From assembly GCA_022180565.1 (NCBI GenBank), contig BQML01000010.1, positions 60,200 through 124,199 on the forward strand: a DNA stretch of 64,000 nucleotides. Reading direction: 5' to 3'. The stretch comes from Bacteroidia bacterium. Lineage in GTDB: Bacteria; Bacteroidota; Ignavibacteria; UBA10030. The notes beneath the pieces were generated by a model. It was not told where the DNA came from. It was given only the letters and a program-made list of their open reading frames with translations, and ran no database searches. A program made the translations under genes and the position numbers. The stretch's first letter is position 1; every line of letters starts with the position of its first letter. Positions 1-10,500 of the stretch are shown here, piece by piece.

Positions 1-2
1 TC

Positions 3-569
3 CTGGCTCTCACGGGCCTCTCTGACTGGGCCACGATGAAGATCAAAAAGTTTTCCAAAGGCATGCTTCAACGACTTGGACTTGCACAGGCCCTCCTGGC
101 GGATCCCCCGGTTCTTTTCCTCGACGAACCCACCGACGGCGTTGACCCGATCGGCAGAAAAGAGATCCGGGACATCCTTACCACCCTGCGCCGGGGGGGC
201 AAGACGATCTTCCTTAATTCGCACATGTTGTCAGAGGTCGAGGAGATTTCCGATCGCGTCGCGATTCTGAACAAGGGCCGATTAGTGCACGTTGGCAGCG
301 TCAAGGACATTACTGCTCACCGTCTCGAGTACGAAATCCAATTGACCGCCCCCCCTTCGCCCGAGGTCCTGTCAGGTCTCCGCGCTCTTTGCAAACATGT
401 CGAGGTTTCCGGGAATCGCCTCACGGTCCATTTCTTCGACCAGACACAGACACAAGCCGTTCTTGATCACCTTCGGACATCCGGCCTCGCTCTTGAGTCG
501 TTTTCACCAAAGAAGTCGAAGTTGGAGGACTATTTCATTCAACTTCTCAAGCCTCGAGAGGAAGCATGA
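3..569 (+). CDS. ABC transporter ATP-binding protein (5' truncated)
   Basis: ATPase subunit of an ABC-2 type exporter. The frame is open to the window edge, and residues before the first Met still read like the family (LTGLSDWATMKIKKFSKGM), so the gene begins upstream and the Walker A motif is outside. Visible are the degenerate signature FSKGM, Walker B with D-loop (VLFLDEPTDGVDP) and the switch His (LNSH). A roughly 100-residue C-terminal extension follows, as in drug/lipid or gliding-type exporters. Its stop overlaps the permease start by 4 bp (ATGA), so the two form one transporter. The substrate cannot be told. Confidence 0.9.
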   Translation: MALTGLSDWATMKIKKFSKGMLQRLGLAQALLADPPVLFLDEPTDGVDPIGRKEIRDILTTLRRGGKTIFLNSHMLSEVEEISDRVAILNKGRLVHVGSVKDITAHRLEYEIQLTAPPSPEVLSGLRALCKHVEVSGNRLTVHFFDQTQTQAVLDHLRTSGLALESFSPKKSKLEDYFIQLLKPREEA

Positions 570-1420
570 AGGCGCTCTGGCTCTCCGTTCTGACACTTCG
601 TGAGTCCGTCCTCAAAGGAACCCTCCTTTTCTTCTTCATTGTTTCCAACCTGATCCTCCTCTTTTTCGTGATTGCCCTCGGTGTGACGGAAGAGGGGGGA
701 ACGACTTCTCTCACCCTCTTTGGGAGTATCATATCCCCCCGGGGTATTGAGGGATTCAACGCCGTCCAATTCATTCTCCGCCAACTCTTCGCAGGATCGA
801 CGTTCTGGGTGCTCCTCTTCGGCCTTTTCGCCACGGCCGGACTCATTCCTTCGATGCTCGAGAAGGGAACCGTGGAGCTGTACCTCAGTAAGCCGTTGAG
901 CCGTACCTCGCTACTTTTTTCCCGCGCCGCCGGAGCCTGTGCCGGGATTATCTTCAATCTTCTCTATTTCGCGATCGCCATCTGGCTTATTTTTGGCATC
1001 AAGGCAGGGGCCTGGGAGGGCGGCTTTCTCCTCGCGGCAATCAGTACGGTCCCGATGTTTTTCTTTTACTACTCGGTTGTGGCAGTCACGGCGTTAATGA
1101 CGAACAGCACCGGCTTCTCCATTATGTTTGCTCTCATCTACTACTTCTTTTCCGGTGCGCTCGCCGCAAGGGAACAGGTTCTCTATATCTGGTGGGACAA
1201 TCCGGTGTTTCATCGGCTCCTTGACGTTCTCTATTATGCAACGCCCCAGATTTCCCCCATGATCGAATCGGCAACTGAACTCATCGGTCCGGACTTCATG
1301 CGGTCGCGTGGCATGGAATCGGCCGGCGGCTTTGATCCCTTGCCGTTCGTCTGGTCTCTCCTCTCCTCATCGCTCCTGTACGCTTTTGCCGCATGGTACT
1401 TTTCTCGAAAGGACTACTAG
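566..1420 (+). CDS. ABC-2 type transporter permease
   Basis: Membrane subunit paired with the preceding ATPase, 284 aa. By eye it has about six hydrophobic segments: near residues 20-40, 70-95, 115-140, 150-175, 180-200 and a C-terminal one before the final SRKDY. A hydrophilic loop (about 200-260) lies before the last segment. The profile and the conserved stretch around LYLSKPLSRTSLL fit the ABC-2 permease superfamily. ATGA coupling to the ATPase gene supports stoichiometric expression. Downstream is only a small hairpin without a T-tract (about 1434-1450), so termination before bshA is uncertain. Confidence 0.85.
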   Translation: MKALWLSVLTLRESVLKGTLLFFFIVSNLILLFFVIALGVTEEGGTTSLTLFGSIISPRGIEGFNAVQFILRQLFAGSTFWVLLFGLFATAGLIPSMLEKGTVELYLSKPLSRTSLLFSRAAGACAGIIFNLLYFAIAIWLIFGIKAGAWEGGFLLAAISTVPMFFFYYSVVAVTALMTNSTGFSIMFALIYYFFSGALAAREQVLYIWWDNPVFHRLLDVLYYATPQISPMIESATELIGPDFMRSRGMESAGGFDPLPFVWSLLSSSLLYAFAAWYFSRKDY

Positions 1421-1520
1421 ACCATTTGCGGCCTTCCTCCTTTTGAGGAACCATTGCTGTCACGAGCTTGTTTCTTCATCAAAATCTCGCTAGGTTCTTT
1501 CCAGCCAGAGAGGAACTTCC

Positions 1521-2663
1521 GTGAACATCGGCATTACATGCTATCCAACGTACGGGGGGAGCGGCGTTGTGGCGACCGAACTGGGGACCGCCCTTGCCGA
1601 GCGCGGCCACTCGATCCACTTCATCAGTTACGCCCTGCCCATGCGACTCGGGGATCGATTCCACGAGAACGTCACATTCCATGAAGTCGAGATCTCGAAC
1701 TACCCGCTTTTCGATTTCCCCCTCTACACGCTTTCCCTTGCCAGCAAGATGGTTGAGGTTGCCAAGTATGAGAAACTGGACATTTTTCACTGCCATTATG
1801 CCATTCCTCATGCGGCGAGCGCATACCTCGCCCGTCAGATCCTCGGTGACCAGCGTGTCCGGGTGATTACGACACTTCACGGAACGGACATTACCCTGGT
1901 GGGCCTTGAGCCGGGCTTCTTGCCCGTTGTGAAGTTCAGCATCGAGCAGAGTGATGGTGTCACAGCGGTATCCCGATTCCTTCGCGAAAAAACGATCACA
2001 AACTACGGCATCAACAAGGACATCGAGGTTATTCCGAATTTCATCAATACCGAGAAGTATCGCAGACGATCGGATCCTGCTCTCCGCTCAACATGTGCTC
2101 CTACCGGTGAAAAGATCCTTGTCCATACCTCGAACTTTCGCGCGGTGAAGCGCGTACAAGATGTGATCCTCATCTATGATCAGGTTCGCCGGAAAGTGCC
2201 CTCACGATTGTTCCTCATCGGTGACGGTCCGGAACGTTCGCAGTGCGAATTGCTCGCCCGCGAGCTCGGACTCCAGGACGGCGTCCGTTTCTTCGGCAAA
2301 CAGATCGATTTCGTCAACATCCTTTCCATCGCCGACTTATTCCTCATGCCGAGTCAGTCTGAGAGCTTCGGTTTGTCGGCTCTCGAAGCCATGGCGTGTG
2401 AGGTACCTGTCATTTCTTCGAGTGTCGGCGGGCTTCCGGAGCTTCAGGTCCACGGAGAAACCGGCTTTATTGCGGAATTCGGCGACATCGATCGGATGGC
2501 CCGGTATGCCATCGACCTCCTGACGAATCCCGTCAAGCACAAATCCTTTGCTCTCGCGGCCCGCAAGCGCGCAATGGATTTCGAGGCCGACAAGGTCGTC
2601 TCCCTCTACGAACAGTACTACCAGCGGATTCTCTCCGCCTCCGAGGTTTCCGTGACTCCCTAG
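1521..2663 (+). CDS. bshA: N-acetyl-alpha-D-glucosaminyl L-malate synthase BshA
   Basis: First enzyme of bacillithiol synthesis, joining UDP-GlcNAc and L-malate in the cytoplasm. GT-B fold, family GT4, 380 aa, the usual BshA length. The N-terminal glycine-rich acceptor loop reads TYGGSGVVATELG, followed by HGTDITLVG, and the C-terminal nucleotide-sugar motif is SESFGLSALEAMA with GGLPE. Start is GTG at 1521, with an AGAGAGGA ribosome-binding site a few bases upstream. A second bacillithiol gene, bshB1, lies 18 kb away in this window. bshC is not seen. Confidence is high because of the very BshA-like N-terminus (MNIGITCYPTYGGSG). Confidence 0.93.
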   Translation: MNIGITCYPTYGGSGVVATELGTALAERGHSIHFISYALPMRLGDRFHENVTFHEVEISNYPLFDFPLYTLSLASKMVEVAKYEKLDIFHCHYAIPHAASAYLARQILGDQRVRVITTLHGTDITLVGLEPGFLPVVKFSIEQSDGVTAVSRFLREKTITNYGINKDIEVIPNFINTEKYRRRSDPALRSTCAPTGEKILVHTSNFRAVKRVQDVILIYDQVRRKVPSRLFLIGDGPERSQCELLARELGLQDGVRFFGKQIDFVNILSIADLFLMPSQSESFGLSALEAMACEVPVISSSVGGLPELQVHGETGFIAEFGDIDRMARYAIDLLTNPVKHKSFALAARKRAMDFEADKVVSLYEQYYQRILSASEVSVTP

Positions 2664-2669
2664 TCACGG
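2650..2669 (+). repeat. Perfect hairpin spanning the bshA stop codon
   Basis: CCGTGACT, a 4-base loop, then AGTCACGG: an 8-bp perfect inverted repeat whose loop and right arm contain the bshA TAG (2661-2663). No T-tract follows, so it is not a canonical intrinsic terminator. It could protect the bshA mRNA 3' end or modulate translation of the gene starting at 2686. Confidence 0.5.
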
Positions 2670-2685
2670 ATGATGACACCAGACC

Positions 2686-3105
2686 ATGCCGCGTGGCGAC
2701 AAACACCAGGCCCTCGTTGCCGAATTGCTCGCGGTGTTTGTTGCACGCGGGTTTACGATTCTCGCCGCGGACGGCATTCCGGGGTATCCCGTGCCTCGTC
2801 GATTCCGCAATGACGGCTACGGCGATCAGGAACCGAAGGCTCCCGATTTGTACGGTTTTGATGAACGGCAGAAGAGGTTTGTGATAGGAGAAGCAAAAAC
2901 CGGGGAGGGAGATTTCGAAACAGAGCACGCTCTCACGCAGTACAACGTCTTCCTCGATCAGTTTGATCCGGCAACCGGCCTTCAGGCGCAACTGTTCGTG
3001 ATTGTACCCGCGGGCAAGGTTGCCGAATTCAACACCATGATCACCCACTACATTCACCGCGACTACTGGCCGAGCATCGTCGTCGTCAGCGGATCGTCCG
3101 CGTGA
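2686..3105 (+). CDS. Small PD-(D/E)XK nuclease-like protein
   Basis: 139 aa, no signal peptide or membrane segment. A core resembling the PD-(D/E)XK nuclease fold is visible: N-terminal helix with Glu13, Asp54 in APDLYG, then E69-A-K71 in VIGEAKTG on the next strand, followed by a helix carrying a Gln/Tyr pair (LTQY, residues 83-86) seen in several such nucleases. There is no fused domain and no methylase or toxin partner nearby. It lies 22 bp after bshA and meets pcrA tail to tail with a 3-bp gap. The nuclease assignment is motif-based. It could be a DNA-repair or restriction-like enzyme, or an inactive relative. Confidence 0.6.
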   Translation: MPRGDKHQALVAELLAVFVARGFTILAADGIPGYPVPRRFRNDGYGDQEPKAPDLYGFDERQKRFVIGEAKTGEGDFETEHALTQYNVFLDQFDPATGLQAQLFVIVPAGKVAEFNTMITHYIHRDYWPSIVVVSGSSA

Positions 3106-3108
3106 CAG

Positions 3109-5310
3109 CTACCCCGGGCGAAGGCGGGCGAACTTCAAAATCAGATTCTTCACTCCCCCCTCCTCAAACTTCACGACCGCTTTCCGTGCATCGCCGGAAC
3201 CATGAACCTCGATTACGGTCCCGCGCCCGAAGGTCTCATGGCGAACCATCGCCCCACGCCTGATCTCGAGAACTTCCTGGGATTCTGACTCATAGTCCGG
3301 CAAGGGGTCTATGGACTCCCTTTGAACGCGCGTCGACGTCTTCTGCCGGCGTCCATTGCCGCCCGCGTACGCCCTCCCTACATACCCACCCTCCCGAACC
3401 TCCACATTTTCTGTGCCAATTTCGCTTAAGAAACGGGAAGGTCCCGGCGTGGCCGGCTCGCCGAACCGGTACCGCATGCGTGCATGGCTCAGGTACAGTT
3501 TCTCTTTCGCCCGCGTCATACCTACGTAGGTCAACCTCCGCTCTTCCTCCAAAGCAGGCCGATCGATGGTTGCCGAATAGAATGGCAGAAGACCTTCCTC
3601 GAGACCGGTGATCATCACCACGGGAAATTCGAGGCCCTTTGACGAATGAAGGGTCATCAGCGTCACCGCGTTTGACGTTCCTTCCCATGCGTCGACATCC
3701 GACACCAACGTTACTTCCTCCAGAAACTGTTCCAGCGTCGCACCCTCCCGCTGTTCCTGGAATTCCGTTATTGCGGAGAGAAGTTCCTGGACGTTTTCCC
3801 ACCGTGAGATTGATTCCGGCGTTGCTTCGGTCTTGAACATCCGCAATATCCCGAGTTCATCGACAAGGGAGCGAATAAGCTCGGCAAAGGACATTTCCCC
3901 CTGCAAATAAGTGTATTTCTCGAGCATCAAGCGGAATTGTCCAAGGTTTGCCCGGGCCCTGTCCGTTAATCCCGGAATTTCATCAGAGTTCATCAATGCG
4001 TCATAGAGGGTAATCTCCCTTGCTTTCGCATGGGCGGACATCTTCTCCAGTGTTGTTTCACCGATGCCCCGGGGAGGATAGTTGATGACGCGGAGGAGGC
4101 TTTCGGTGTCCCTGGCATTGACCAGAAGCCGCATATAAGCCAGAACGTCTTTGATTTCCTTTCGTTCGTAGAACCGGATGCCTCCTACGATCACGTAGGG
4201 GATTCCGCTGCGCCGCAATTCGTCTTCAATCGCCCGCGATTGAGCGTTCGTCCGATACAGAACGGCAATGTCGCTCAGCTGGTGCTTCTGATGGGCTGTT
4301 TCCTTTTGCACCATTTGCACAACGGCATGGCCCTCACCCCGATCGTCAAGGCATTCGATCACCTCCACGGGCTCTCCGACTCCGTTCTCCGTCCACAAGT
4401 TCTTCTGGAGTCGCTCCACGTTCTTGCTGATGAGTCGATCAGCCGCCTCAAGAATGGCTCGTGTGGAGCGGTAGTTTTGCTCCAGCCGGAATGTTTGGCA
4501 GTCCGGAAAATCCCTTGCAAAATCGAGAATATTGCGGATATCGGCGCCGCGGAACGCATAGATGCTCTGGGCATCGTCCCCCACGACACAGATGTTCCGA
4601 AAGCGCGCGCTGAGAAGTTTGACCACGTGGTACTGAGCGCGATTGGTATCTTGAAACTCATCGATCAGAATGAACTTGAACCGGTGTTGGTATCGCTGCA
4701 ACACTTCAGGATGTCGCGTGAACAGTTGTGTTGGGCGGACGAGCAGATCATCAAAATCCATGGCGTTGCTCCGCTCGAGGTGTCGCTCATACATCCGGTA
4801 CACCTCGGCGGCCTGTTCTTCCACAGCATCACGCGCCCGCTCCGCATATCCTGCCGGTGTCAGGAGCTGATTCTTCGCCCCGCTGATCAGCGACCGGAGC
4901 AGTTGCGGAGGTGTTTGTTGGGGGGAGATCCCCATGAGAGACATCACATTCCTGATCGCATTCAACGAATCTTCAGAGTCGTAAATCGTGAACGTCGGCG
5001 TAAATCCGATCTTTGTGCATTCCTTGCGAAGCACGCGGGCAAACATTGAATGAAACGTGCCCATCCACAACCCCATCGTCTTTTCTCCTACGAGCCGGAC
5101 GATCCGATCCTTCATTTCCCGCGCGGCCTTGTTCGTGAACGTCAGCGCAAGAATTTCCCCCGGCGACACGCCGCAGTCAATCAGGTGAGCGATCCTGTAG
5201 GTAAGGACTCTCGTCTTGCCGCTTCCGGCTCCCGCAATGATCATTACGGGACCGTTCACGGCTTGAGCAGCTTCCCGCTGGGCAGGATTAAGTTCGTGAA
5301 GAAACGTCAT
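3109..5310 (-). CDS. pcrA: UvrD/PcrA/Rep-family 3'-5' DNA helicase
   Basis: Superfamily 1A helicase, 733 aa, the size of PcrA. The motifs appear in order: Walker A GAGSGKT (about residues 27-33), Walker B/II IDEFQDTN, III GDDAQSIYAFRGA, IV LEQNYRST, V TLHSSKGLEFPVV and VI TYVGMTRAKEKL. The end (VRHETFGRGTVIEV to the terminus) is the Tudor-like C-terminal domain that contacts RNA polymerase in PcrA/UvrD. It acts in mismatch and excision repair, replication-fork clearance and transcription-coupled repair. UvrD and PcrA cannot be separated by eye. A promoter-like sequence lies just upstream. Confidence 0.93.
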   Translation of the reverse strand: MTFLHELNPAQREAAQAVNGPVMIIAGAGSGKTRVLTYRIAHLIDCGVSPGEILALTFTNKAAREMKDRIVRLVGEKTMGLWMGTFHSMFARVLRKECTKIGFTPTFTIYDSEDSLNAIRNVMSLMGISPQQTPPQLLRSLISGAKNQLLTPAGYAERARDAVEEQAAEVYRMYERHLERSNAMDFDDLLVRPTQLFTRHPEVLQRYQHRFKFILIDEFQDTNRAQYHVVKLLSARFRNICVVGDDAQSIYAFRGADIRNILDFARDFPDCQTFRLEQNYRSTRAILEAADRLISKNVERLQKNLWTENGVGEPVEVIECLDDRGEGHAVVQMVQKETAHQKHQLSDIAVLYRTNAQSRAIEDELRRSGIPYVIVGGIRFYERKEIKDVLAYMRLLVNARDTESLLRVINYPPRGIGETTLEKMSAHAKAREITLYDALMNSDEIPGLTDRARANLGQFRLMLEKYTYLQGEMSFAELIRSLVDELGILRMFKTEATPESISRWENVQELLSAITEFQEQREGATLEQFLEEVTLVSDVDAWEGTSNAVTLMTLHSSKGLEFPVVMITGLEEGLLPFYSATIDRPALEEERRLTYVGMTRAKEKLYLSHARMRYRFGEPATPGPSRFLSEIGTENVEVREGGYVGRAYAGGNGRRQKTSTRVQRESIDPLPDYESESQEVLEIRRGAMVRHETFGRGTVIEVHGSGDARKAVVKFEEGGVKNLILKFARLRPG

Positions 5311-5346
5311 TGGAACGAAGAAATGAACAGAAGGACACCCCCCATG

Positions 5347-5375
5347 ATGGTAGCAAATAATCCGGGGGAAGGCAA
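5347..5375 (-). promoter_or_regulatory. Sigma-70-like promoter of pcrA
   Basis: On the minus strand TTGCCT (5370-5375), a 17-bp spacer and TACCAT (5347-5352), about 37 bp before the pcrA ATG. The -35 is identical to that of the acs promoter. It sits in the 136-bp gap between acs and pcrA, where I see no gene and no convincing acs terminator. Confidence 0.45.
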
Positions 5376-5446
5376 GGAGCGTATTGCCGCTCCTCTCTCT
5401 CCAAGATTTTTCCTCTTGACACGAAAAACAAAATCAACGTCGCGGA

Positions 5447-7417
5447 TTATTCTTCCTCGGCTCTCAATTTTTCCAGCACGGAGAAATCCTCCAACGTCGT
5501 CGTATCTCCGGTGACGGATCCGCTCGAGGCGATCTCGCGAAGAAGCCGTCGCATGATCTTTCCGCTTCGTGTTTTCGGCAACGCGTCGGTGAACCGAATC
5601 TCATCCGGCCTCGCAAGCGCGCCAATTTCCTTTGCCACGTGATTTCTCAAGTCCTCCTTCAGCTCCGGGCCCGGCACCCTTCCGCCTTCGAGCGTCACAA
5701 ACGCGCAGATGGCCGATCCTTTGAGCTCATCAGGCTTACCGACGACTGCGGCCTCGGCCACCGCATCGTGACTGACGAGAGCGCTTTCGATCTCTGCGGT
5801 CCCAAGCCGATGGCCTGCGACATTGATCACGTCATCCACCCGGCCCATGATCCAGAAATAGCCATCTTCGTCTCTGCGCGCACCGTCTCCCGTGAAATAC
5901 ATTCCCTTAATCTCGCTCCAGTACTGCTTCTTGTACCTGTCAGGATCACCGTAAATCGTTCTCAGCATCGAAGGCCACGGTTTCCGTACCACCAGATAGC
6001 CCCCTTTGTTCCGGCCGACCGATTTTCCGTCCCTCGAAACCACATCAACATCAATCCCCGGAAACGGCAAGGTTGCCGTCCCCGGCTTCAGCGGTGTGGC
6101 GCCGGGAAGCGGCGTGATCATGATTGCACCGGTTTCCGTTTGCCACCACGTATCGACAATCGGACATCTTCCCTTCCCAATGATCCTGTGGTACCACATC
6201 CAAGCCTCAGGATTAATCGGTTCGCCCACTGTTCCCAGAAGTCTGAGCGAAGAAAGGTTGTGCTTCAGCGGCCATTGTTCACCCCATCGGATAAAGGCCC
6301 TGATCGCCGTTGGCGCCGTGTAGAACACCGTTACGGCATAGCGGTCCACAATACGCCAGAATCTGTCCGGCTCGGGCCAATTTGGAGCTCCTTCATACAT
6401 GACTGTCGTCGCGCCGTTTGCCAGAGGGCCATACACGACGTAGGAATGACCTGTTACCCACCCAATATCTGCCGTGCACCAGTACGTGTCCGTGTCCTTC
6501 AGATCAAACACCCATTTGGTCGTGATATACGTTCCGGTCAGATATCCGCCGGTAGTGTGGAGGACTCCCTTCGGCTTTCCCGTACTGCCGCTGGTGTAGA
6601 GAATGAAGAGCGGATGTTCAGAGTCAAGCTTCTCGGGGGGGCAGTCTGCCTTGGCAGTCTGCATAAGTTCGTCCCACCAATGGTCCCTTCCCGGCTCCAT
6701 TTCGACGTGCTGTTGGGTTCGTTTCAGGACAACGACAGACTCGACGGTGGGCGTCGAACGAAGAGCTTCATCAACATTCTTTTTCAAAGGTACGATGCCC
6801 CCCCTCCGAAAGCCGCCGTCTGCCGTGATGACAACTTTGGCCTTGGCGTCGGTGATCCGATCGATCAGCGCCTGCGAACTGAAGCCCCCGAAGATTACCG
6901 AGTGTGTGGCTCCAATGCGGGCGCATGCCAGCATTCCAATGGCCAGTTCGGGGACAAGCGGCATGTAGAGTACGACGCGGTCACCCTTGCGGACGCCCAA
7001 ACCCTTCAGAACATTCGCAAACTTGCCCACCTCGCGATGCAGATCCTGATACGTCAAAACGCGGGTATCGCCCGGCTCTCCTTCCCAGATGATCGCCGCT
7101 TTGTTTTTTGTCGGCGTATGCAAATGTCTGTCAATACAGTTCACCGACACATTGATCCTTCCCCCCACAAACCACTTGGCAAACGGGGGATTCCATTCCA
7201 GCACACGCTTCCATTTCTTGAACCATAAGAGTTCCGACGCCACTCCAGCCCAGAATTTCTGTGGATTTCGGATCGAGGTGTTGTAGAGCGACTTGTAACG
7301 CTGAAATGACGGGACCCAGGCCCGGCGGGAAAACTCGGGGGAGGGTTTGAACACCCTGTCTTCCCTGAGGATCGACGTGATGTCAGGTCCAGGCTTGTTC
7401 GCGCGCTTCTGACCCAT
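5447..7417 (-). CDS. acsA: Acetyl-CoA synthetase (AMP-forming)
   Basis: Converts acetate, ATP and CoA to acetyl-CoA through acetyl-AMP, 656 aa as usual for Acs. The P-loop is [11 protein letters not shown]. The DTWWQTETG motif carries the Trp that limits the acyl pocket to acetate. The hinge/C-domain motif is [14 protein letters not shown]. The C-terminal [13 protein letters not shown] contains the lysine that is acetylated in Acs enzymes. A Shine-Dalgarno-like GAAGGAGG precedes the ATG. Propionyl-CoA synthetase is the main alternative, and the conserved Trp argues for acetate. It is transcribed alone from its own promoter. Confidence 0.93.
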   Translation of the reverse strand: MGQKRANKPGPDITSILREDRVFKPSPEFSRRAWVPSFQRYKSLYNTSIRNPQKFWAGVASELLWFKKWKRVLEWNPPFAKWFVGGRINVSVNCIDRHLHTPTKNKAAIIWEGEPGDTRVLTYQDLHREVGKFANVLKGLGVRKGDRVVLYMPLVPELAIGMLACARIGATHSVIFGGFSSQALIDRITDAKAKVVITADGGFRRGGIVPLKKNVDEALRSTPTVESVVVLKRTQQHVEMEPGRDHWWDELMQTAKADCPPEKLDSEHPLFILYTSGSTGKPKGVLHTTGGYLTGTYITTKWVFDLKDTDTYWCTADIGWVTGHSYVVYGPLANGATTVMYEGAPNWPEPDRFWRIVDRYAVTVFYTAPTAIRAFIRWGEQWPLKHNLSSLRLLGTVGEPINPEAWMWYHRIIGKGRCPIVDTWWQTETGAIMITPLPGATPLKPGTATLPFPGIDVDVVSRDGKSVGRNKGGYLVVRKPWPSMLRTIYGDPDRYKKQYWSEIKGMYFTGDGARRDEDGYFWIMGRVDDVINVAGHRLGTAEIESALVSHDAVAEAAVVGKPDELKGSAICAFVTLEGGRVPGPELKEDLRNHVAKEIGALARPDEIRFTDALPKTRSGKIMRRLLREIASSGSVTGDTTTLEDFSVLEKLRAEEE

Positions 7418-7465
7418 GAAAAGCCTCCTTCGTGCGGATGGGAAAACGGCGTTGCGAGCTGTGGG

Positions 7466-7494
7466 AGTATAGCCAAAACAAGTACGAAAGGCAA
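7466..7494 (-). promoter_or_regulatory. Sigma-70-like promoter of acsA
   Basis: Minus strand TTGCCT (7489-7494), 17 bp, TATACT (7466-7471). The predicted start is near 7459, giving a leader of about 40 nt that ends in a strong GAAGGAGG ribosome-binding site. It begins 7 bp after the stop of the upstream outer-membrane protein gene. Confidence 0.65.
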
Positions 7495-7500
7495 GATTTC

Positions 7501-10500
7501 CTAGAAGAACGCTTTTGCTTCCGCGCGTGCGGTGTGGACCGGCGATCGACCGCCCTCCGTTCTCCCGGTGTACTGAAGCGACACCTGGATGTTTGCAGTA
7601 ACCCGATAGTCAGCAGAGAAAAGCCAGAGCAGGCTCTTCCCGAACAACCTGCCCCTTGTGAATTCAAACGGAAAGACTCGTCCGGCATTCTTTGACGGCT
7701 GAGACAGAATAGTTTCTTCCCTCGTCACCTCACCCCGCAACTGTCCTTTCCCCGGAAACGCATAAACGCATCGCACCGATTGATCATTCAGATCAGCGGC
7801 CGCATGATCGCCACCGAATACGTCGCGTATATTCTCCACCGTGAACCGGAATCCGACTTCCCAATCCCTCACCGGCCTGTAGGAAACATCCGAGCTGAAA
7901 ACCACGGAACGAAGATCGCGATCTCTCGGTCCGGGCCTCGTTCCGATCACCCTGTCCTTCCTGAATGCCAGTTCCGTTTCATTCCCGATCTCCGACACGG
8001 GTTGGAGCCGCATTCGTATGGATCGCTCCCGCGAACTGCTTCGTTCAGCAGACTGGACGAGCTGAACCAGACCCTTTCGTTCCATGAACCGGAATCGCAG
8101 GGAAAAGAGCGGATCGAACTCAAACACGTGCAGATCCTGTGTGATGACCTGCGACCCTGCGATGGTGTGGAGGGTGTTGCGAAACGTGCCGAGCCGAAGC
8201 AATGCTACGTTGCTTGTCCGGGGATCGGAGCTTCGCTCTTCCACACGGACGTAGGTCTCCGAGCTTAATACTGAGAGCCAGGACAAGGGAACAACGGCTG
8301 TGTGGATGAACCGTCTGGGGTGAATCCTGATCCGCCCGCTGGCCTTGACCTCCGCAACAGGATACAATGTTTCCCCGGGAATGAAGACGACGATGTAGTC
8401 GCCGTCGAAACGCGTCAATTCAAACTCATTGTCGTCCGGAACTGCGTTTCCATTGATGTCGCCGCGGTAGCGGTAGTTTCCTTCGCCTTGGGGGACACGG
8501 ACGTAGACACGCTCGAGACGTGCAGAACGCTGATTGGAAAATTCATAGAACAGGTCGGTTTCAATCCCTCGATCTGCAGGTGAGTGCTGGATCACGGACC
8601 TGACGGCGAGCACGTCTGAATCGGCATTCCCCCGGGCACGAAAAGCTTGCTCAAACCTTGTCCTCTTAGCCGATACGGAGGCCTGTGCGCGCAAACCGTT
8701 CCATTCATTCAGGCGCCAACGAACAAGGGGCGCGATGGACGAAAAAGCAGGGCGGAAAACTCCCGCCATCGTGCTGTCTTCCTGACGCAACTGCATTTCT
8801 GCGGAAACCGTCATGCCGAAGACTGTTCCGCTTTCAACATGCGGAGTCCATTGGCGGAACCGGAAACTTCCCTCCTGCAACGAATCCCCTGAGAGCCCGC
8901 TCAGCGTTCTTTCCTCAGCCTCAAATCGAAGTCCCGGTGTAATGTTCCCCCACTCCACCGTGGCTTCTCCTCCGTGACGAAGCCAGTCCGACTGCAGAGA
9001 GCGGGGTGCGTCGCTCGAGGAAATCCGCTCCACCCGATAGTGCAGGCGTCGAAGCGTGGAATCCGACCACAGAATCTCCCCTGAAAGCCGGCTCGACCGG
9101 AATCTCTCCGATCGTCGATAGGAACCGTACGTTCCTCCGATTGTGAGAGATGAGACGGGCATGAGCGAAGCCGACACCTCCCGTATCCGTTCATTTCCCC
9201 CCGGAGCGGTGTCGAAGTTCCACTTTCTGCCGAATTCGATTTCGTTGATCCGATCCGGTGCAACAAACCGGCTTCCCTGGTATCGTTCGGAGTACCTGAC
9301 GTCCACCGATCCGAGGGAAAGGCCGGCAAGCGAGGCGTTTGCAGGATAGTATCGCACTGAGAATCGGTAGGCGCCGTCGGTATTATCCTGATCATCCAGC
9401 GCAGACAGCCTATTCTGATCGAATCCACTTCCTGCGATTTCTCCCGTCAGGCTCAGATCAGCCGCGACGTTGACTTCGGCATTCACGTTGGAAAACTGAA
9501 GGCGCGAGGGGAGGGGAAGAATGTTCAGAGGCAGATGCGTGCCGCGGCCAAGACCTGCAAAGCGAAAATGGCCGAGAGTCACCCGTTCGTATCCCGCTGA
9601 ATCCGGCGGAACAAGCTTCACGGGTGAAAACGTCACAGAATAGACCGCCATGGTATCGCCGGGGGCATAGACGACGATGGAATAGTTGCGCCCGTTAAGG
9701 ACGGTGTCTTTGCGCAGATAGGTTCCGTTCGGCGAGCCTGTCACGGAGTCGCGTCCGACCAATCGGATACCGGGAAGCGAGGCTTTCAGAAGATCGTCAC
9801 CACTTCCCGCGAGGATTGCCCGCGCTTCGTCCGAAAGCGGCGATTCAACGGGAGAAGAAGGATCGTCTCCTTCCTGGACGACGAGCGTGCTCACCCTAAT
9901 GTCGCCTCCATCCGATTCTACCGAACCCTGCGCCGAGAAGAAATTCCGCTCATAGTGTCTGTCCGTATATTCGAAGTCCACAACAATCCTTGAAGCATTC
10001 GTAATCAGTCGCTGGGTGCTGAACATGATCTGTGCCGCAGCATAGTCGATCGTGTAGTCGTTGATCTCGCCCCGTCTCATCAGCACGCCGTCGATGTAGA
10101 CTCGTTCGGACCCCGCAACCACAATGATCTGACGTTCTCCTCTCGCACCTGCCAACCTATAGGGTCCTTGGTTCCCTTCTTGACCGCGAAACTCGTTGGT
10201 ATGGTATTTTCCCCGTGCCCCTCCACCCGCTACGGAGAACCGTCCGCCGAGAATCCCGCCGAACAGAGAAGAACTTCGAATGGTCCCCTTGGCCCCTTGA
10301 AGTTTTCTCGTGAGGGAGCCAAACGATCCACCCTCACGAACGCCGATCTCTTCGTTGAAGTCCCCCAATGTTGCTTCCGCCGATGGGTGTTTGACTTCAA
10401 CGAAGACCTTGTCAACTTCCTGCAAGGTTTCTGTTGTTCCTTCCGGTTGGAGCGGCGTGTTTTCATCCGTAAGGACTGCGACAAGGTCCACGTCCCGGGA

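Noticed and set aside
1434..1450. TTCCTC/GAGGAA hairpin after the ABC permease as terminator
   Set aside because: Short stem and no T-tract.
5639..7228. 529-codon open frame on the plus strand
   Set aside because: Antisense to acsA, which has full motifs. The frame translates to Arg/His/Pro-rich low-quality sequence.
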